Shown one piece after another: positions 34,414-42,466 of a stretch of 45,779 nucleotides of DNA. The notes beneath the pieces are model-generated. The model did not search any database. It was not told where the DNA came from and was given only the letters and a program-made list of their open reading frames with translations. Both the position numbers and the translations under genes were made by a program. The stretch's first letter is position 1; the number at the start of each line of letters is the position of its first letter. This stretch comes from Sphingomonas elodea ATCC 31461 (GTDB taxonomy: Bacteria > Pseudomonadota > Alphaproteobacteria > Sphingomonadales > Sphingomonadaceae): positions 1 through 45,779 of the forward strand of contig NZ_AGFU01000018.1 of assembly GCF_000226955.1 (NCBI RefSeq). Reading direction: 5' to 3'.

Positions 34414-34866
34414 ATGCTCATGCTCGCCCTGCTGCTCGCCCAGACCGTGCCTGCCCAGGCGACCACCGCCTGTAAGGCGCCGGACGCCAGCCTGCCCGCC
34501 GCGCTGGCCGGCTGGACCACCCCCGGGGACACACTCGCCACCGACAGGGCGGTATCGCTGGATACGGTGGACGGCGCGACGCTGAAGGGTCTGCCCGCCC
34601 GCACCCGGTCGGGGCGGGTGGCGAGCCTCGAGTTCCGCGTTGTTCGCGCCGGCACCTATGGCATCGCCCTCGACCAGCCCGGCTGGATCGACGTGCTGCC
34701 GGGGGCGGAAGGCGGCGCGGCGCTCGCATCGGTCGCCCACGGCCACGGCCCGGATTGTTCCACGATCCGCAAGATCGTGCGCTTTCAGCTGGCGGCGGGG
34801 ACATATCGGGCATTTGCGAGCGGGCTCCGGCAGGACAAGGCCAAGTTGATGCTGGTGGCCCAGTAA
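34414..34866 (+). CDS. Small secreted protein, first of a tandem paralogous pair
   Basis: 150 residues. The start at 34414 (MLMLALLLAQTVPAQATTAC) follows AGGAGA and gives a short signal peptide. The mature domain shares AGTYGIALDQPGWIDV, a Cys (C115), IRKIVRFQL, GTYR and KLMLV with the next gene, in the same order. Two cysteines (C20, C115) have counterparts in the neighbour, so a disulfide, or a lipid anchor on C20 less likely, is possible. I do not recognise the family; the beta-rich motif around AGTYGIALDQPGWIDV looks like a jelly-roll or Ig-like fold. Its location is periplasmic or extracellular. Confidence 0.75.
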   Translation: MLMLALLLAQTVPAQATTACKAPDASLPAALAGWTTPGDTLATDRAVSLDTVDGATLKGLPARTRSGRVASLEFRVVRAGTYGIALDQPGWIDVLPGAEGGAALASVAHGHGPDCSTIRKIVRFQLAAGTYRAFASGLRQDKAKLMLVAQ

Positions 34867-34888
34867 CATTCCACTTGTGACGAAGGTG

Positions 34889-34903
34889 GAACGAATATAG
34901 AAC
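34889..34903. promoter_or_regulatory. LexA-like box before the second secreted paralogue
   Basis: GAAC-N7-GAAC with spacer GAATATA, the direct-repeat form of the LexA site in alphaproteobacteria. It lies 28 bp before the ATG at 34932. Chance occurrence of this 8-base pattern in a window this long is not negligible. Confidence 0.4.
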
Positions 34904-34931
34904 GGCGACTCGCTGGACAGGGGAGTCTGCG

Positions 34932-35348
34932 ATGCTGATTTTGGCTGCTGGACTGATGCTGACGGTGCCGCCGTGCACCGATCTTCCGCGGAATCTGTCG
35001 GGCTGGGAGCATACCGCCGGCGGGCTCGATACCCGCCATGCTACGCTGGTGGTGGCGAGGAACGGCGCAGCGGAAACACGGGTCACGATTCGCAAGGCCG
35101 GGACGTTCGGCATCGCCGCCGACCAGCCGGGCTGGATCGATGTGGCGCGCGGGACGGGCAAGCCGCTGCGCGTGGCGTTGCGCGGCCCCGGCGTCGCCTG
35201 CGCGAAGATCGAGAAGATCGTTTATTACCAGCTGCAACCCGGCACCTACCGCGTGACGATGGGCAAGCTGCAAGCGCCGCAGGTCAAGCTGATGCTGGTC
35301 TATGGCGCGCGCGCAAGGGGGTTTGCCCGGAGGGCCCGCGTCGGCTAG
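34932..35348 (+). CDS. Small secreted protein, second of a tandem paralogous pair
   Basis: 138 residues with AGGGGAG before the ATG and a short signal-like N-terminus (MLILAAGLMLTVPPC). It repeats the pattern of its upstream neighbour: AGTFGIAADQPGWIDV, C90, IEKIVYYQL, GTYR and KLMLV. It carries an extra basic tail (ARARGFARRARVG) missing from the first copy. This is a clear tandem duplication, since the two proteins align across nearly their whole length but have diverged. Function unknown. The promoter region between the two genes contains a LexA-like direct repeat, so the second copy may be separately regulated. Confidence 0.72.
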   Translation: MLILAAGLMLTVPPCTDLPRNLSGWEHTAGGLDTRHATLVVARNGAAETRVTIRKAGTFGIAADQPGWIDVARGTGKPLRVALRGPGVACAKIEKIVYYQLQPGTYRVTMGKLQAPQVKLMLVYGARARGFARRARVG

Positions 35349-35384
35349 GCGGACGGCGAAATCCTACCGGAAGGTTCCGCTGCC

Positions 35385-36038
35385 ATGAAGTTCTTTGCCG
35401 ACACTGCCATCATCGACGACATTCGCGACCTCGCGGACGCGGGTCTGCTCGACGGCGTCACCACCAATCCGTCGCTGATCGCCAAGTCGGGCCGCAACTT
35501 CCTCGAAGTGGTGGCGGAGATCTGCGCGATCGTCGAGGGCCCGGTGTCGGCCGAGGTCGTCGCGCTCGATTACGAAGGCATGATGCGCGAGGCGGAAATC
35601 GTTCGCAAAATCGCGGACAACGTCACGGTCAAGCTGCCGCTGACCATCGACGGCCTCAAGGCGTGCAAGGCACTGACCGACGACGGGACGATGACCAACG
35701 TCACGCTCTGTTTCTCGGCCAACCAGGCGCTGTTGGCGGCCAAGGCGGGTGCGACCTTCATCTCGCCTTTTGTCGGCCGGCACGATGATATCGGCTTCGA
35801 CGGCATGGACCTGATCGAAGACATTCGTCTGATCTACGACAATTACGATTTCGCGACCGAGATCCTGGTCGCGAGCGTTCGTCATCCGGTGCACGTGCTG
35901 CAGGCTGCCAAGATCGGTGCCGATGTGATGACCGCGCCGCCCTCGGTCATCAAGCAGCTCGTCAAGCACCCGCTGACCGACAAGGGGATCGAGGCGTTCA
36001 TGGCCGATTGGGCCAAGACCGGCCAGACGATCGCCTGA
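35385..36038 (+). CDS. fsa: Transaldolase/fructose-6-phosphate aldolase family protein
   Basis: 217 residues, the short TalC/FSA type. [16 protein letters not shown] and [13 protein letters not shown] at the N-terminus, the Schiff-base lysine K83 in VTVKLPLT, and [15 protein letters not shown] are all typical. Members either transfer dihydroxyacetone (transaldolase) or cleave fructose-6-phosphate; the sequence alone does not separate the two, so the symbol is tentative. The enzyme acts in the cytoplasm in pentose-phosphate or sugar metabolism. It lies 36 bp after the second secreted paralogue and before xerC. Confidence 0.93.
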   Translation: MKFFADTAIIDDIRDLADAGLLDGVTTNPSLIAKSGRNFLEVVAEICAIVEGPVSAEVVALDYEGMMREAEIVRKIADNVTVKLPLTIDGLKACKALTDDGTMTNVTLCFSANQALLAAKAGATFISPFVGRHDDIGFDGMDLIEDIRLIYDNYDFATEILVASVRHPVHVLQAAKIGADVMTAPPSVIKQLVKHPLTDKGIEAFMADWAKTGQTIA

Positions 36039-36056
36039 GGCCTGTCCTTCATGTCC

Positions 36057-36156
36057 CCCTCCCGCCCGCGGGAGGGGCTAGGGGATGGTGTGGAGATGGA
36101 TATGCCACGGGCTCGAATCTTCCCCTCTCCCGCCCCCTCCCCCACGCGGGAGGGGA
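36057..36156. repeat. Paired hairpin element between fsa and xerC
   Basis: Two hairpins: 36057-36078 (CCCCTCCCG with CGGGAGGGG) and 36135-36156 (CCCCTCCC with GGGAGGGG), separated by a unique stretch. It resembles the paired-palindrome elements of the met and atp operons in composition but not in exact sequence. Confidence 0.75.
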
Positions 36157-36202
36157 GCGCAGGTGGCACGGGCAGGGCGCTCTCCAAGAGTCATTTGCTG
36201 CG

Positions 36203-37096
36203 ATGACCGATCTCCCGCTGCCACGCCGCTTCGCAGAGCATCTCGGGCGCGACCGCCGGCGTTCCGCGCATACCATCCGCGCCTATGAGGCGACCGCGCT
36301 TCGGCTGCTCGGCTTTCTGCAAGGGCATTGGGGCGGTCCCGTCGACGAGGGCGCGCTCGTGCGGGTCAGCGCCGCCGACCTGCGCGCCTATCTCGCCCAT
36401 CGCCGCGACCAGGGCCTGTCCAACACGTCCGCCGCGCGCGAGCTCTCCGCGGTTCGCGCCTTTCTGAAGTTCGCCGGTGGCGAGGATGCCCAGCTGCCGA
36501 GGCTGCGCGGCCCCAAGATCAAGCGGGGCCTGCCGCGCCCGATCGCGCCGCACGAGGCGGTGGCGCTCGCCGAATGGGCATCGGACGAGGCGAGCGAGCC
36601 CTGGATCGCCGCGCGCGACTGGGCGGTATTGCTGCTGCTCTACGGCGCGGGCCTGCGCATCGGCGAGGCGGTGGCGCTCACCGGCGCGGTACTGCCGCTG
36701 GGTGCCACCCTTCGTGTCACCGGCAAGCGCGACAAGACCCGCGACGTGCCGCTGCTGCCTGAGGTCCGCGCCGCGATCGAAGCCTATGTCGATGCCTGTC
36801 CCTGGGGCACCGGGCGCGATCTGCCGCTGTTCCGCGGCGCCAAGGGCGGGCCGCTCCCGCCCGGCGCGATCCGCAAGGCCGTGCGCTCGGCGAGGACCAG
36901 CCTCGGCCTGTCCGATCGCACCACGCCGCACGCGCTCCGGCACAGCTTTGCGACGCACCTGCTCGGCCGGGGCGCGGACCTGCGCGCGCTGCAGGAACTG
37001 CTGGGCCATGCGAGCCTCAGCTCGACCCAGGTGTATACGGCGGTGGATGCGGCGCATCTGCTGGACGTGTACCGCGCGGCGCATCCGCGGGCGTAA
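36203..37096 (+). CDS. xerC: Tyrosine recombinase XerC
   Basis: 297 residues, the housekeeping Xer length. The N-terminal SAM-like core-binding domain (SAHTIRAYEATALRLLGFL) is followed by the catalytic domain with all active residues: R152 (GAGLRIGEAV), K175 (TGKRDKTR), H243 and R246 (HALRHSFATHLL), H269 (LLGHASLSSTQ) and Y278. With XerD it resolves chromosome dimers at dif. The ATG at 36203 is preferred over an in-frame start far upstream that would translate the repeat element. XerC rather than XerD is judged from the overall pattern. There are no signs of an integrative element around it. Confidence 0.93.
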   Translation: MTDLPLPRRFAEHLGRDRRRSAHTIRAYEATALRLLGFLQGHWGGPVDEGALVRVSAADLRAYLAHRRDQGLSNTSAARELSAVRAFLKFAGGEDAQLPRLRGPKIKRGLPRPIAPHEAVALAEWASDEASEPWIAARDWAVLLLLYGAGLRIGEAVALTGAVLPLGATLRVTGKRDKTRDVPLLPEVRAAIEAYVDACPWGTGRDLPLFRGAKGGPLPPGAIRKAVRSARTSLGLSDRTTPHALRHSFATHLLGRGADLRALQELLGHASLSSTQVYTAVDAAHLLDVYRAAHPRA

Positions 37097-37113
37097 TCGC
37101 CAACCCACCCGTG

Positions 37114-37157
37114 ATCCCGGCGAAGGACGCGACGGAAACTGCATCCTTCGCCGGGAT
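37114..37157. terminator. Perfect 14-bp inverted repeat between convergent xerC and dedA
   Basis: Arms 37114-37127 and 37144-37157 are exact reverse complements (ATCCCGGCGAAGGA type) around a 16-bp loop. It lies 17 bp after the xerC stop and 43 bp beyond the dedA stop. No T run is present, so it is a plausible bidirectional transcript end or a REP-like repeat. Confidence 0.6.
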
Positions 37158-37200
37158 TGCGATGGTCGAAGCCGGCTGCCGCTCGCGGCCGGATCGCTGC

Positions 37201-37788
37201 TTACGCCTGGCGCGGCTTCCAGGTCAGCACGCGCCACAGATAGAAGACCAGCATCGCGATCACGCCGATGACGATCACCGGCGTCACGAACCGGTCGATC
37301 TCCGCCACCGCCGCGCCCAGGCCATAGCCCACGCCGACCAGCGCCGCATTCCACAGCGCACTGCCGGCCGCCGTGTACAGGCAGAAGCGCCAGAACGACA
37401 TGTGCATCAGCCCGGCGGGCACCGAGATGATGGTGCGACCGAACGGCATGAAGCGGAACACGAAGATCGTCGGGCCGCCCCAGCGATCGAAATAGCCCTT
37501 GAACCGCTCGACATCGTGCCACTCCACGGTCAGCCAGCGGCCCCAGCGCGCGATGAAGGGCCGGAGCCGCTCGTAGCCGAGACGCCGGCCGATCTCCCAC
37601 CAGAAGAGATTGCCGAGCACCGTGCCGAGCGTGCCGACCAGAACCAGCAGCGCAGGATCGAAATGTCCGCGCGCGGCGCCGATGCCCGCCATGCCCATAA
37701 TCGCTTCGGAGGGTACCGGGGGCACCACATTCTCCAGCACCATGAGGAGGAAGATGCCCCAATAGCCCCAGCCGAGCAGCGTCGCCAT
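37201..37788 (-). CDS. DedA family (SNARE-associated) membrane protein
   Basis: 195 residues, with four to five membrane helices. ENVVPPVPSEAIMGMAGIGAARG is the DedA N-terminal re-entrant signature, and the central FRFMPFGRTIISVPAGLMHMSFWRFCLYTAAGSALWN contains the conserved Arg and Gly residues. DedA proteins act at the inner membrane in lipid (undecaprenyl phosphate or phospholipid) translocation and membrane potential maintenance. Its start is 15 bp after the gshB stop, so it should be the last gene of the rsmI-yraN-gshB transcript. Confidence 0.9.
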   Translation of the reverse strand: MATLLGWGYWGIFLLMVLENVVPPVPSEAIMGMAGIGAARGHFDPALLVLVGTLGTVLGNLFWWEIGRRLGYERLRPFIARWGRWLTVEWHDVERFKGYFDRWGGPTIFVFRFMPFGRTIISVPAGLMHMSFWRFCLYTAAGSALWNAALVGVGYGLGAAVAEIDRFVTPVIVIGVIAMLVFYLWRVLTWKPRQA

Positions 37789-37803
37789 CGCCCTAGACCC
37801 GGA

Positions 37804-38760
37804 TCAGCCGCGCGCCGCCACGCGGGCCTCGATCGCATCCCATATCAGGCCCGCCGTGTCGGTGCCGTTGAACCGGTCGATCGCGACGATGCCCGTGGGC
37901 GAGGTGACGTTGATTTCGGTGAGCCATTGCCCGCCGATAACGTCGATACCGACGAAAAGGAGCCCGCGCTTCCTGAGTTCCGGCCCGAGCACCGCGCAGA
38001 TTTCCTTCTCCCGCTCGGTCAGTTCGGTCTTCGCCGCCGAGCCGCCGACCGCGAGGTTGGAGCGGATCTCGCCTTCCCCCGGCAGCCGGTTGATCGCGCC
38101 CGCCACCGCGCCGTCGACCAGCACGATGCGCTTGTCGCCCTTGGCGATGTCCGGAAGGAAGGCCTGCACCATGTGCGGCTCGCGATAGGCGGTGTTGAAC
38201 ACCTCGATCAGCGAGGAGAGGTTGGCGCCGTCGCGACCGATCTTGAAGATCGCCTTGCCGCCATTGCCGTGCAGCGGCTTGACGACGATCTCGCCATGCT
38301 CGGCGAGGAACGCCTTGGCCTCGTCGACCGAGCGGGTGACGAGAGTCGGCGGCATGAACTGCGCGAAATCGAGCACCCACACCTTCTCGGGCGCGTTGCG
38401 GACCTGGGCGGGATCGTTCACCACCAGGGTGCGGTCGGCGATGCGCTCGAGCAGGTGGGTCGCGGTGATATAGCCGAGGTCGAAGGGCGGGTCCTGCCGC
38501 ATCAGCACCACATCGGCTTCGTCGCCGAGATCGAGCTTCACCGGATCACCGAAGGTGAAATGGTTGCCCTCTACCCGCTGCACCGTCACCGGATGCGCCT
38601 TGGTCCAGACGCGGCCGGCGCTGTAGTTCAGGTCCTCCGGCGCATAGTGGAACAGCCGGTGGCCGCGCGCCTGGGCGGAGAGCATCAGCGCGAAGGTCGA
38701 ATCGCCTGCGATGTTGATCGAATCGAGGGGGTCCATCTGCACGGCGACGGTGAGCGACAT
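37804..38760 (-). CDS. gshB: Glutathione synthetase
   Basis: 318 residues, the usual length. It joins gamma-glutamylcysteine and glycine with ATP in the cytoplasm. The N-terminus MSLTVAVQMDPLDSINIAGDSTFALMLSAQ and the ATP-grasp elements (VKPLHGNGGKAIFKI, GDKRIVLVDGAVAGAINRLP, GLLFVGIDVIGGQWLTEINVTSPTG) match GshB closely; the last contains the Mg-binding Glu and Asn. It lies 30 bp after yraN and 15 bp before dedA. Confidence 0.97.
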   Translation of the reverse strand: MSLTVAVQMDPLDSINIAGDSTFALMLSAQARGHRLFHYAPEDLNYSAGRVWTKAHPVTVQRVEGNHFTFGDPVKLDLGDEADVVLMRQDPPFDLGYITATHLLERIADRTLVVNDPAQVRNAPEKVWVLDFAQFMPPTLVTRSVDEAKAFLAEHGEIVVKPLHGNGGKAIFKIGRDGANLSSLIEVFNTAYREPHMVQAFLPDIAKGDKRIVLVDGAVAGAINRLPGEGEIRSNLAVGGSAAKTELTEREKEICAVLGPELRKRGLLFVGIDVIGGQWLTEINVTSPTGIVAIDRFNGTDTAGLIWDAIEARVAARG

Positions 38761-38790
38761 TCTGCCTCCTAGGTGTCTTGCCGGGCCAAC

Positions 38791-39150
38791 TCACCCGATC
38801 CAGGCGTTCTCGATATGGCGAGGCAGTGCGCGCGGGGCAATGAGGATCACGTCGACACGGATATCGTCGCCCGGCCCCGCATAGCGCGGCATCAGCAGTT
38901 CGGCGGCCGCCGCGACGCGCGCGAGGCGGCGTTCGTCGATCGCGTAATCGAGCTCGGCGGCGGATTTGCGCGTCTTCACCTCGACAAAGGCCACCAGATT
39001 GCCGCGCCGCGCGACGATATCGACCTCGCCCGCCGCCGTGCGCACCCGCTGGTCGAGGATCCGCCAGCCGCGCAGCCACAGCCACCAGGCCGCGCGGCGC
39101 TCGCCGTCGCGGCCCCGGGCTTCGGCGGCCTGGCGCTTGGGGCTTTTCAT
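38791..39150 (-). CDS. YraN/UPF0102 family protein (nuclease-like fold)
   Basis: 119 residues. GEVDIVARRGNLVAFVEVKTR (about residues 41-61) is the signature of UPF0102 and resembles a PD-(D/E)xK nuclease core, with E42, D44, E57 and K59 as possible active residues. Its start is 1 bp after the rsmI stop. The rsmI-yraN neighbourhood beside an lpoA-type gene is conserved from enterobacteria to alphaproteobacteria. The precise role is not established. Confidence 0.9.
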   Translation of the reverse strand: MKSPKRQAAEARGRDGERRAAWWLWLRGWRILDQRVRTAAGEVDIVARRGNLVAFVEVKTRKSAAELDYAIDERRLARVAAAAELLMPRYAGPGDDIRVDVILIAPRALPRHIENAWIG

Positions 39151-39151
39151 C

Positions 39152-39985
39152 TCACCCCTTCAATTCCATCGCGCGGGCATAGAGCGCCTTGCGGTCCAGC
39201 CCCAGCTTCTTTGCGACTTCCCCTGCCGCCTTGGAGGCGGGCAGGCGGGTAAGTGCCTCCACCAGCGCCGCCTCGCCGTCCTCGAGCGTGGCGGGCGGCG
39301 CCTCGCCCGGCGGGCCGACGATGATCACGATCTCGCCCCGGGGCGGCGCCTCGGCATAGCGGGCGGCGAGGGTGGAAAGGGTGCCGGTCACGCACTCCTC
39401 GAACTTCTTGGTGATCTCGCGTGCGACGCCCGCCTCGCGGTCGCCCAGTCCTTCGGCCAGCGCCGAGAGGCAGGCAGAGAGGCGCGGGCCCGATTCGTAG
39501 AGCACCAGCGTCGCCTTGATCGCGGCGACTTCTGCGATGGCTTCCGCCCGGGCATGTGCCTTGCTCGGCAGGAAGCCGAGGAAGAAGAAGCGGTCGGTGG
39601 GCAGGCCCGCGAGCGTCAGTGCGGCGATGGCGGCGCAGGGGCCCGGAATCGTCACCACGGTGTGGCCGGCGGCGCGGGCGTCGCGGACCAGCTTGTAGCC
39701 GGGATCCGAGATCAGCGGGGTGCCCGCGTCCGACACCAGCGCCACCGCCTCGCTGCCCATCCGCGCGATCAGGCCCGGGCGGACGGCATCGGCATTATGA
39801 TCGTGATAGGGCTGCATCGGTCGCTTCACCCCGATGTGGCGGAGCAGACCGGCGGTCACCCGGCTATCTTCCACTGCAACCACATCGGCTTGAGAGAGTA
39901 TCATGCTGGCGCGCGGCGACAGGTCACCGAGATTGCCGATCGGAGTGGCGACGATATAGAGGCCGGGCGCAAGTGTAGGTTCCAT
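39152..39985 (-). CDS. rsmI: 16S rRNA (cytidine(1402)-2'-O)-methyltransferase
   Basis: 277 residues, with the tetrapyrrole-methylase fold. LYIVATPIGNLGDLSPRA at the N-terminus is the RsmI signature, followed by VVAVEDSRVTAGLLRHIG, VALVSDAGTPLISDPGYKLV and FLGFLPSKAHAR. It 2'-O-methylates C1402 in the ribosomal P site with SAM. The ATG at 39985 is only 11 bp from the divergent start of the lpoA-like gene. It heads rsmI-yraN-gshB-dedA. Confidence 0.97.
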   Translation of the reverse strand: MEPTLAPGLYIVATPIGNLGDLSPRASMILSQADVVAVEDSRVTAGLLRHIGVKRPMQPYHDHNADAVRPGLIARMGSEAVALVSDAGTPLISDPGYKLVRDARAAGHTVVTIPGPCAAIAALTLAGLPTDRFFFLGFLPSKAHARAEAIAEVAAIKATLVLYESGPRLSACLSALAEGLGDREAGVAREITKKFEECVTGTLSTLAARYAEAPPRGEIVIIVGPPGEAPPATLEDGEAALVEALTRLPASKAAGEVAKKLGLDRKALYARAMELKG

Positions 39986-39996
39986 TGGGGAGAGTC

Positions 39997-41196
39997 ATGG
40001 CAGAGGGCAGCGGCAGATCGCAACCGGGACGCTTCGCGTTCCTTCGTTTGGCCGTTCCCGGTCTCACCCTGCTGGCCAGCGCGTGCGTGGCACCGCGCGG
40101 CGGTCCGCCTCCCGCGCCGCCTGCGCCGGTGGAGCGCCCGGCAGAGCGCCCGAGCACGCCGATCACGCAAGGGCTGCCGCAGGACGTCGCGCGCCACCGC
40201 GTCGCGCTGCTGGTGCCGCTCAGCGGGACCAATGCCGGGCTCGGCCGCTCGCTGCAGAACGCGACCCAGCTGGCGATCCTCGACACCAACACCGACGCGA
40301 TCCGCATCACGAGCTACGATACCGCCGGACCCGGCGGCGCCGCGGCGGCGGCGGACCGCGCGATTGCCGAGGGGAACAAGCTGATCCTCGGTCCGCTGCT
40401 GGCCGAAGATGCCCGTGCGGTCGCCCCCGCCGCCCGCAAGGCGCGGGTGCCGGTACTCAGCTTCTCCAACGATGCGAGCGCGGCAGGCGGCGGCGTCTAT
40501 CTGCTCGGCTATTCGCCGGCCCAGTCGATCGAGCGCGTGGTCGAATATGCCAAGGGCAACGGCATCACCCAGTTCGCCGGGCTGATACCCTCGGGCATCT
40601 ACGGCCAGCGCAGCTCGACCGCGTTCCTCCGCGCGGTCGAAAGCGCCGGCGGCAAGGTGCTGGCGATGCAGAATTACGATGCGCGGCCGGGCTCGATGAA
40701 CAGCGCGATCGCCAAGCTTTCGGGCGTGCCCTACCAAGCGATCCTGATCGCGGGCAGCGCGGGATCGGCGACGCTGGCGGTGCCGGCGATCCGCCGCTCG
40801 GCCGCCGGCAAGGCCGCGCGGGTGCTCGGCACCGAATTGTGGAATACCGATTCGGCCATCGCCAGCCGCCCGGTGCTCAACGGCTCCTGGTTCGCCAGCG
40901 TGCCCGACGGCGTGTACCGGCAATATGCGGTGAAGTATCGCAACCGCTTCGGCGCCGCGCCCTATCGCCTCTCGGCGCTCGGCTATGACGCGGTGCTGCT
41001 GACCGTACGGATCGCGCGCGAGTGGAAGAACAACAGCGACTTCCCGGCCGCGATGCTGGTCGACCATGATTTCGGCGGCGTCGACGGCGCCTTCCGCTTC
41101 GGCCGCGACGGCATCGCCGCACGCGCGCTGGAGGTGCAGGAAGTGCGCGACGGATCGATCGTGACGGTGTCGGCGGCGCCCGCCAGCGCGAACTGA
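39997..41196 (+). CDS. LpoA-like penicillin-binding protein activator (lipoprotein)
   Basis: 399 residues. The start at 39997 has GGGGAGAG upstream; a TTG 12 bp earlier is unlikely. A lipobox ASAC places lipidated C30 after LRLAVPGLTLL, and a Pro-rich linker (PPPAPPAPVERP) follows. The rest is a periplasmic-binding (type I) fold of the LppC/LpoA group: HRVALLVPLSGTNAGLGRSLQNATQLA and LILGPLLAEDARAVAPAARKARVPVLSFSND. It is shorter than E. coli LpoA, lacking the N-terminal TPR domain. It is expected to stimulate a class A PBP at the cell wall. It is divergent from rsmI, and hemW converges on it with 4 bp between the stops. Confidence 0.9.
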   Translation: MAEGSGRSQPGRFAFLRLAVPGLTLLASACVAPRGGPPPAPPAPVERPAERPSTPITQGLPQDVARHRVALLVPLSGTNAGLGRSLQNATQLAILDTNTDAIRITSYDTAGPGGAAAAADRAIAEGNKLILGPLLAEDARAVAPAARKARVPVLSFSNDASAAGGGVYLLGYSPAQSIERVVEYAKGNGITQFAGLIPSGIYGQRSSTAFLRAVESAGGKVLAMQNYDARPGSMNSAIAKLSGVPYQAILIAGSAGSATLAVPAIRRSAAGKAARVLGTELWNTDSAIASRPVLNGSWFASVPDGVYRQYAVKYRNRFGAAPYRLSALGYDAVLLTVRIAREWKNNSDFPAAMLVDHDFGGVDGAFRFGRDGIAARALEVQEVRDGSIVTVSAAPASAN

Positions 41197-41200
41197 GGCG

Positions 41201-42343
41201 TTACGCCACCAGCTCGCGCAGGATCGCCTCCAGCACGGGCATGCCGGTTTCGGTGATCCGCAGCCGGCTGCCGTCGTGTTCGGCGAGGCCGAGGCGCACC
41301 AGCCGGTCGAGCGCGGCGCCGTCAACGGGCGCGGTGCCGCCGCCCAGTTCCGCCACGCGGTCGAGATCGACGCCCTCGGCGATGCGCAGGCCCATCAGCA
41401 GCGCTTCGGTGGCGCGGTCGTACGGCGCGAGCACGTCCTCGCGCTCCATGCCGTGGCCGTTGCGGTCGAGCGCGGCCAGCCAGTTTTCCGGCTTCTTGTG
41501 GCGGAGCGTTGCCAGACCCCCGCGCCGGCCATGCGCGCCGGGGCCGATACCCGCATAGTCGCGGTAGCGCCAATAGGTGAGGTTGTGCCGGCTCTCGGCG
41601 CCGGGCCGGGCATGGTTCGAGATCTCGTAGGCGCGCAACCCCGCCGCCGCGGTGATCGCCCGCGTCGTCTCGAACAGGTCGGCGCCCAGATCGGCATCGG
41701 GAATGGTCAGCTGGCCCCTGGCCGCCAGCGTGGCGAATCGCGTGCCCGGTTCGATGGTGAGCTGGTAGAGCGAGAGATGCTCGGTGCCGAATCCGATCGC
41801 GCGGCGCAGCTCGGCTTCCCAGGTGTCCACCGACTGGCCGGGGCGGGCGTAGATCAGGTCGAAGCTTACCCGCCGGAAGGCCGCCTGCGCGGTGGCGAGC
41901 GCCGCCAGCCCTTCGTCGACGCCGTGCGCGCGGCCGAGGAAACGCAGCGCCTCATCGTCCAGCGCCTGCAGCCCCAGCGAGACGCGGTTGACGCCGGCCG
42001 CTGCGATATCGGCGAAGCGCTCGGCCTCGACCGAGGAGGGGTTGGCCTCCAGCGTGATCTCGAGGCCGTCCTCGAAGCCCCAGGCGCGCTCCGCCGCGTC
42101 CAGGATGGCCGCGACCGTGGCCGGCGGCATCAGCGAGGGCGTGCCGCCGCCGAAGAAGATCGAGCCGAGCCGCCGTCCCGGCAGCACCGCCGCCTCATGC
42201 GCAAGATCGGCCAGCAGCGCGTCGCGCCACCGGGCCTGGTCGACGCTTTCGCGGACATGGCTGTTGAAGTCGCAATAAGGGCATTTGGACACGCAGAACG
42301 GCCAATGCACATACAGTGCGAGCGGGGCGGATGGATCTGTCAT
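41201..42343 (-). CDS. hemW: Radical SAM heme chaperone HemW
   Basis: 380 residues. LYVHWPFCVSKCPYCDFNSH contains the radical SAM CxxxCxxC cluster ligands C17, C21 and C24. GGGTPSLM, GLEITLEANPSSVE and the C-terminal HemN_C domain follow. HemW was long annotated as oxygen-independent coproporphyrinogen oxidase, but lacks that activity and inserts heme into respiratory proteins. The ATG at 42343 (MTDPSAPLALYVHW) is chosen; an in-frame TTG three codons upstream is unlikely. A tRNA gene lies just upstream. Confidence 0.95.
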   Translation of the reverse strand: MTDPSAPLALYVHWPFCVSKCPYCDFNSHVRESVDQARWRDALLADLAHEAAVLPGRRLGSIFFGGGTPSLMPPATVAAILDAAERAWGFEDGLEITLEANPSSVEAERFADIAAAGVNRVSLGLQALDDEALRFLGRAHGVDEGLAALATAQAAFRRVSFDLIYARPGQSVDTWEAELRRAIGFGTEHLSLYQLTIEPGTRFATLAARGQLTIPDADLGADLFETTRAITAAAGLRAYEISNHARPGAESRHNLTYWRYRDYAGIGPGAHGRRGGLATLRHKKPENWLAALDRNGHGMEREDVLAPYDRATEALLMGLRIAEGVDLDRVAELGGGTAPVDGAALDRLVRLGLAEHDGSRLRITETGMPVLEAILRELVA

Positions 42344-42354
42344 GGGATGCAAAA

Positions 42355-42428
42355 TGGAGCGGGTAGCGGGAATCGAACCCGCGTATTCAGCTTGGAAGGC
42401 TGCTGCACTACCATTGTGCTATACCCGC
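42355..42428 (-). tRNA. tRNA-Gly (anticodon TCC)
   Basis: 74 nt including an encoded CCA. Acceptor GCGGGTA/TACCCGC is complete, D-stem GCAC/GTGC, T-stem CGGG with GTTCGATTC loop, and anticodon loop CTTCCAA giving TCC. The 5' end is at 42428. Confidence 0.97.
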
Positions 42429-42466
42429 CCGCTGCGACAGCGCCTGCCACAAGCAGGGGCGTGCGG

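Noticed and set aside
32282-34585. Open frame of 767 codons opposite priA
   Set aside because: priA is complete with all motifs on the other strand; this frame has shadow composition only.
36203-37096. Tyrosine recombinase as a sign of an integrated element
   Set aside because: Length and motifs fit housekeeping XerC; no attachment repeats, cargo or tRNA lie beside it.
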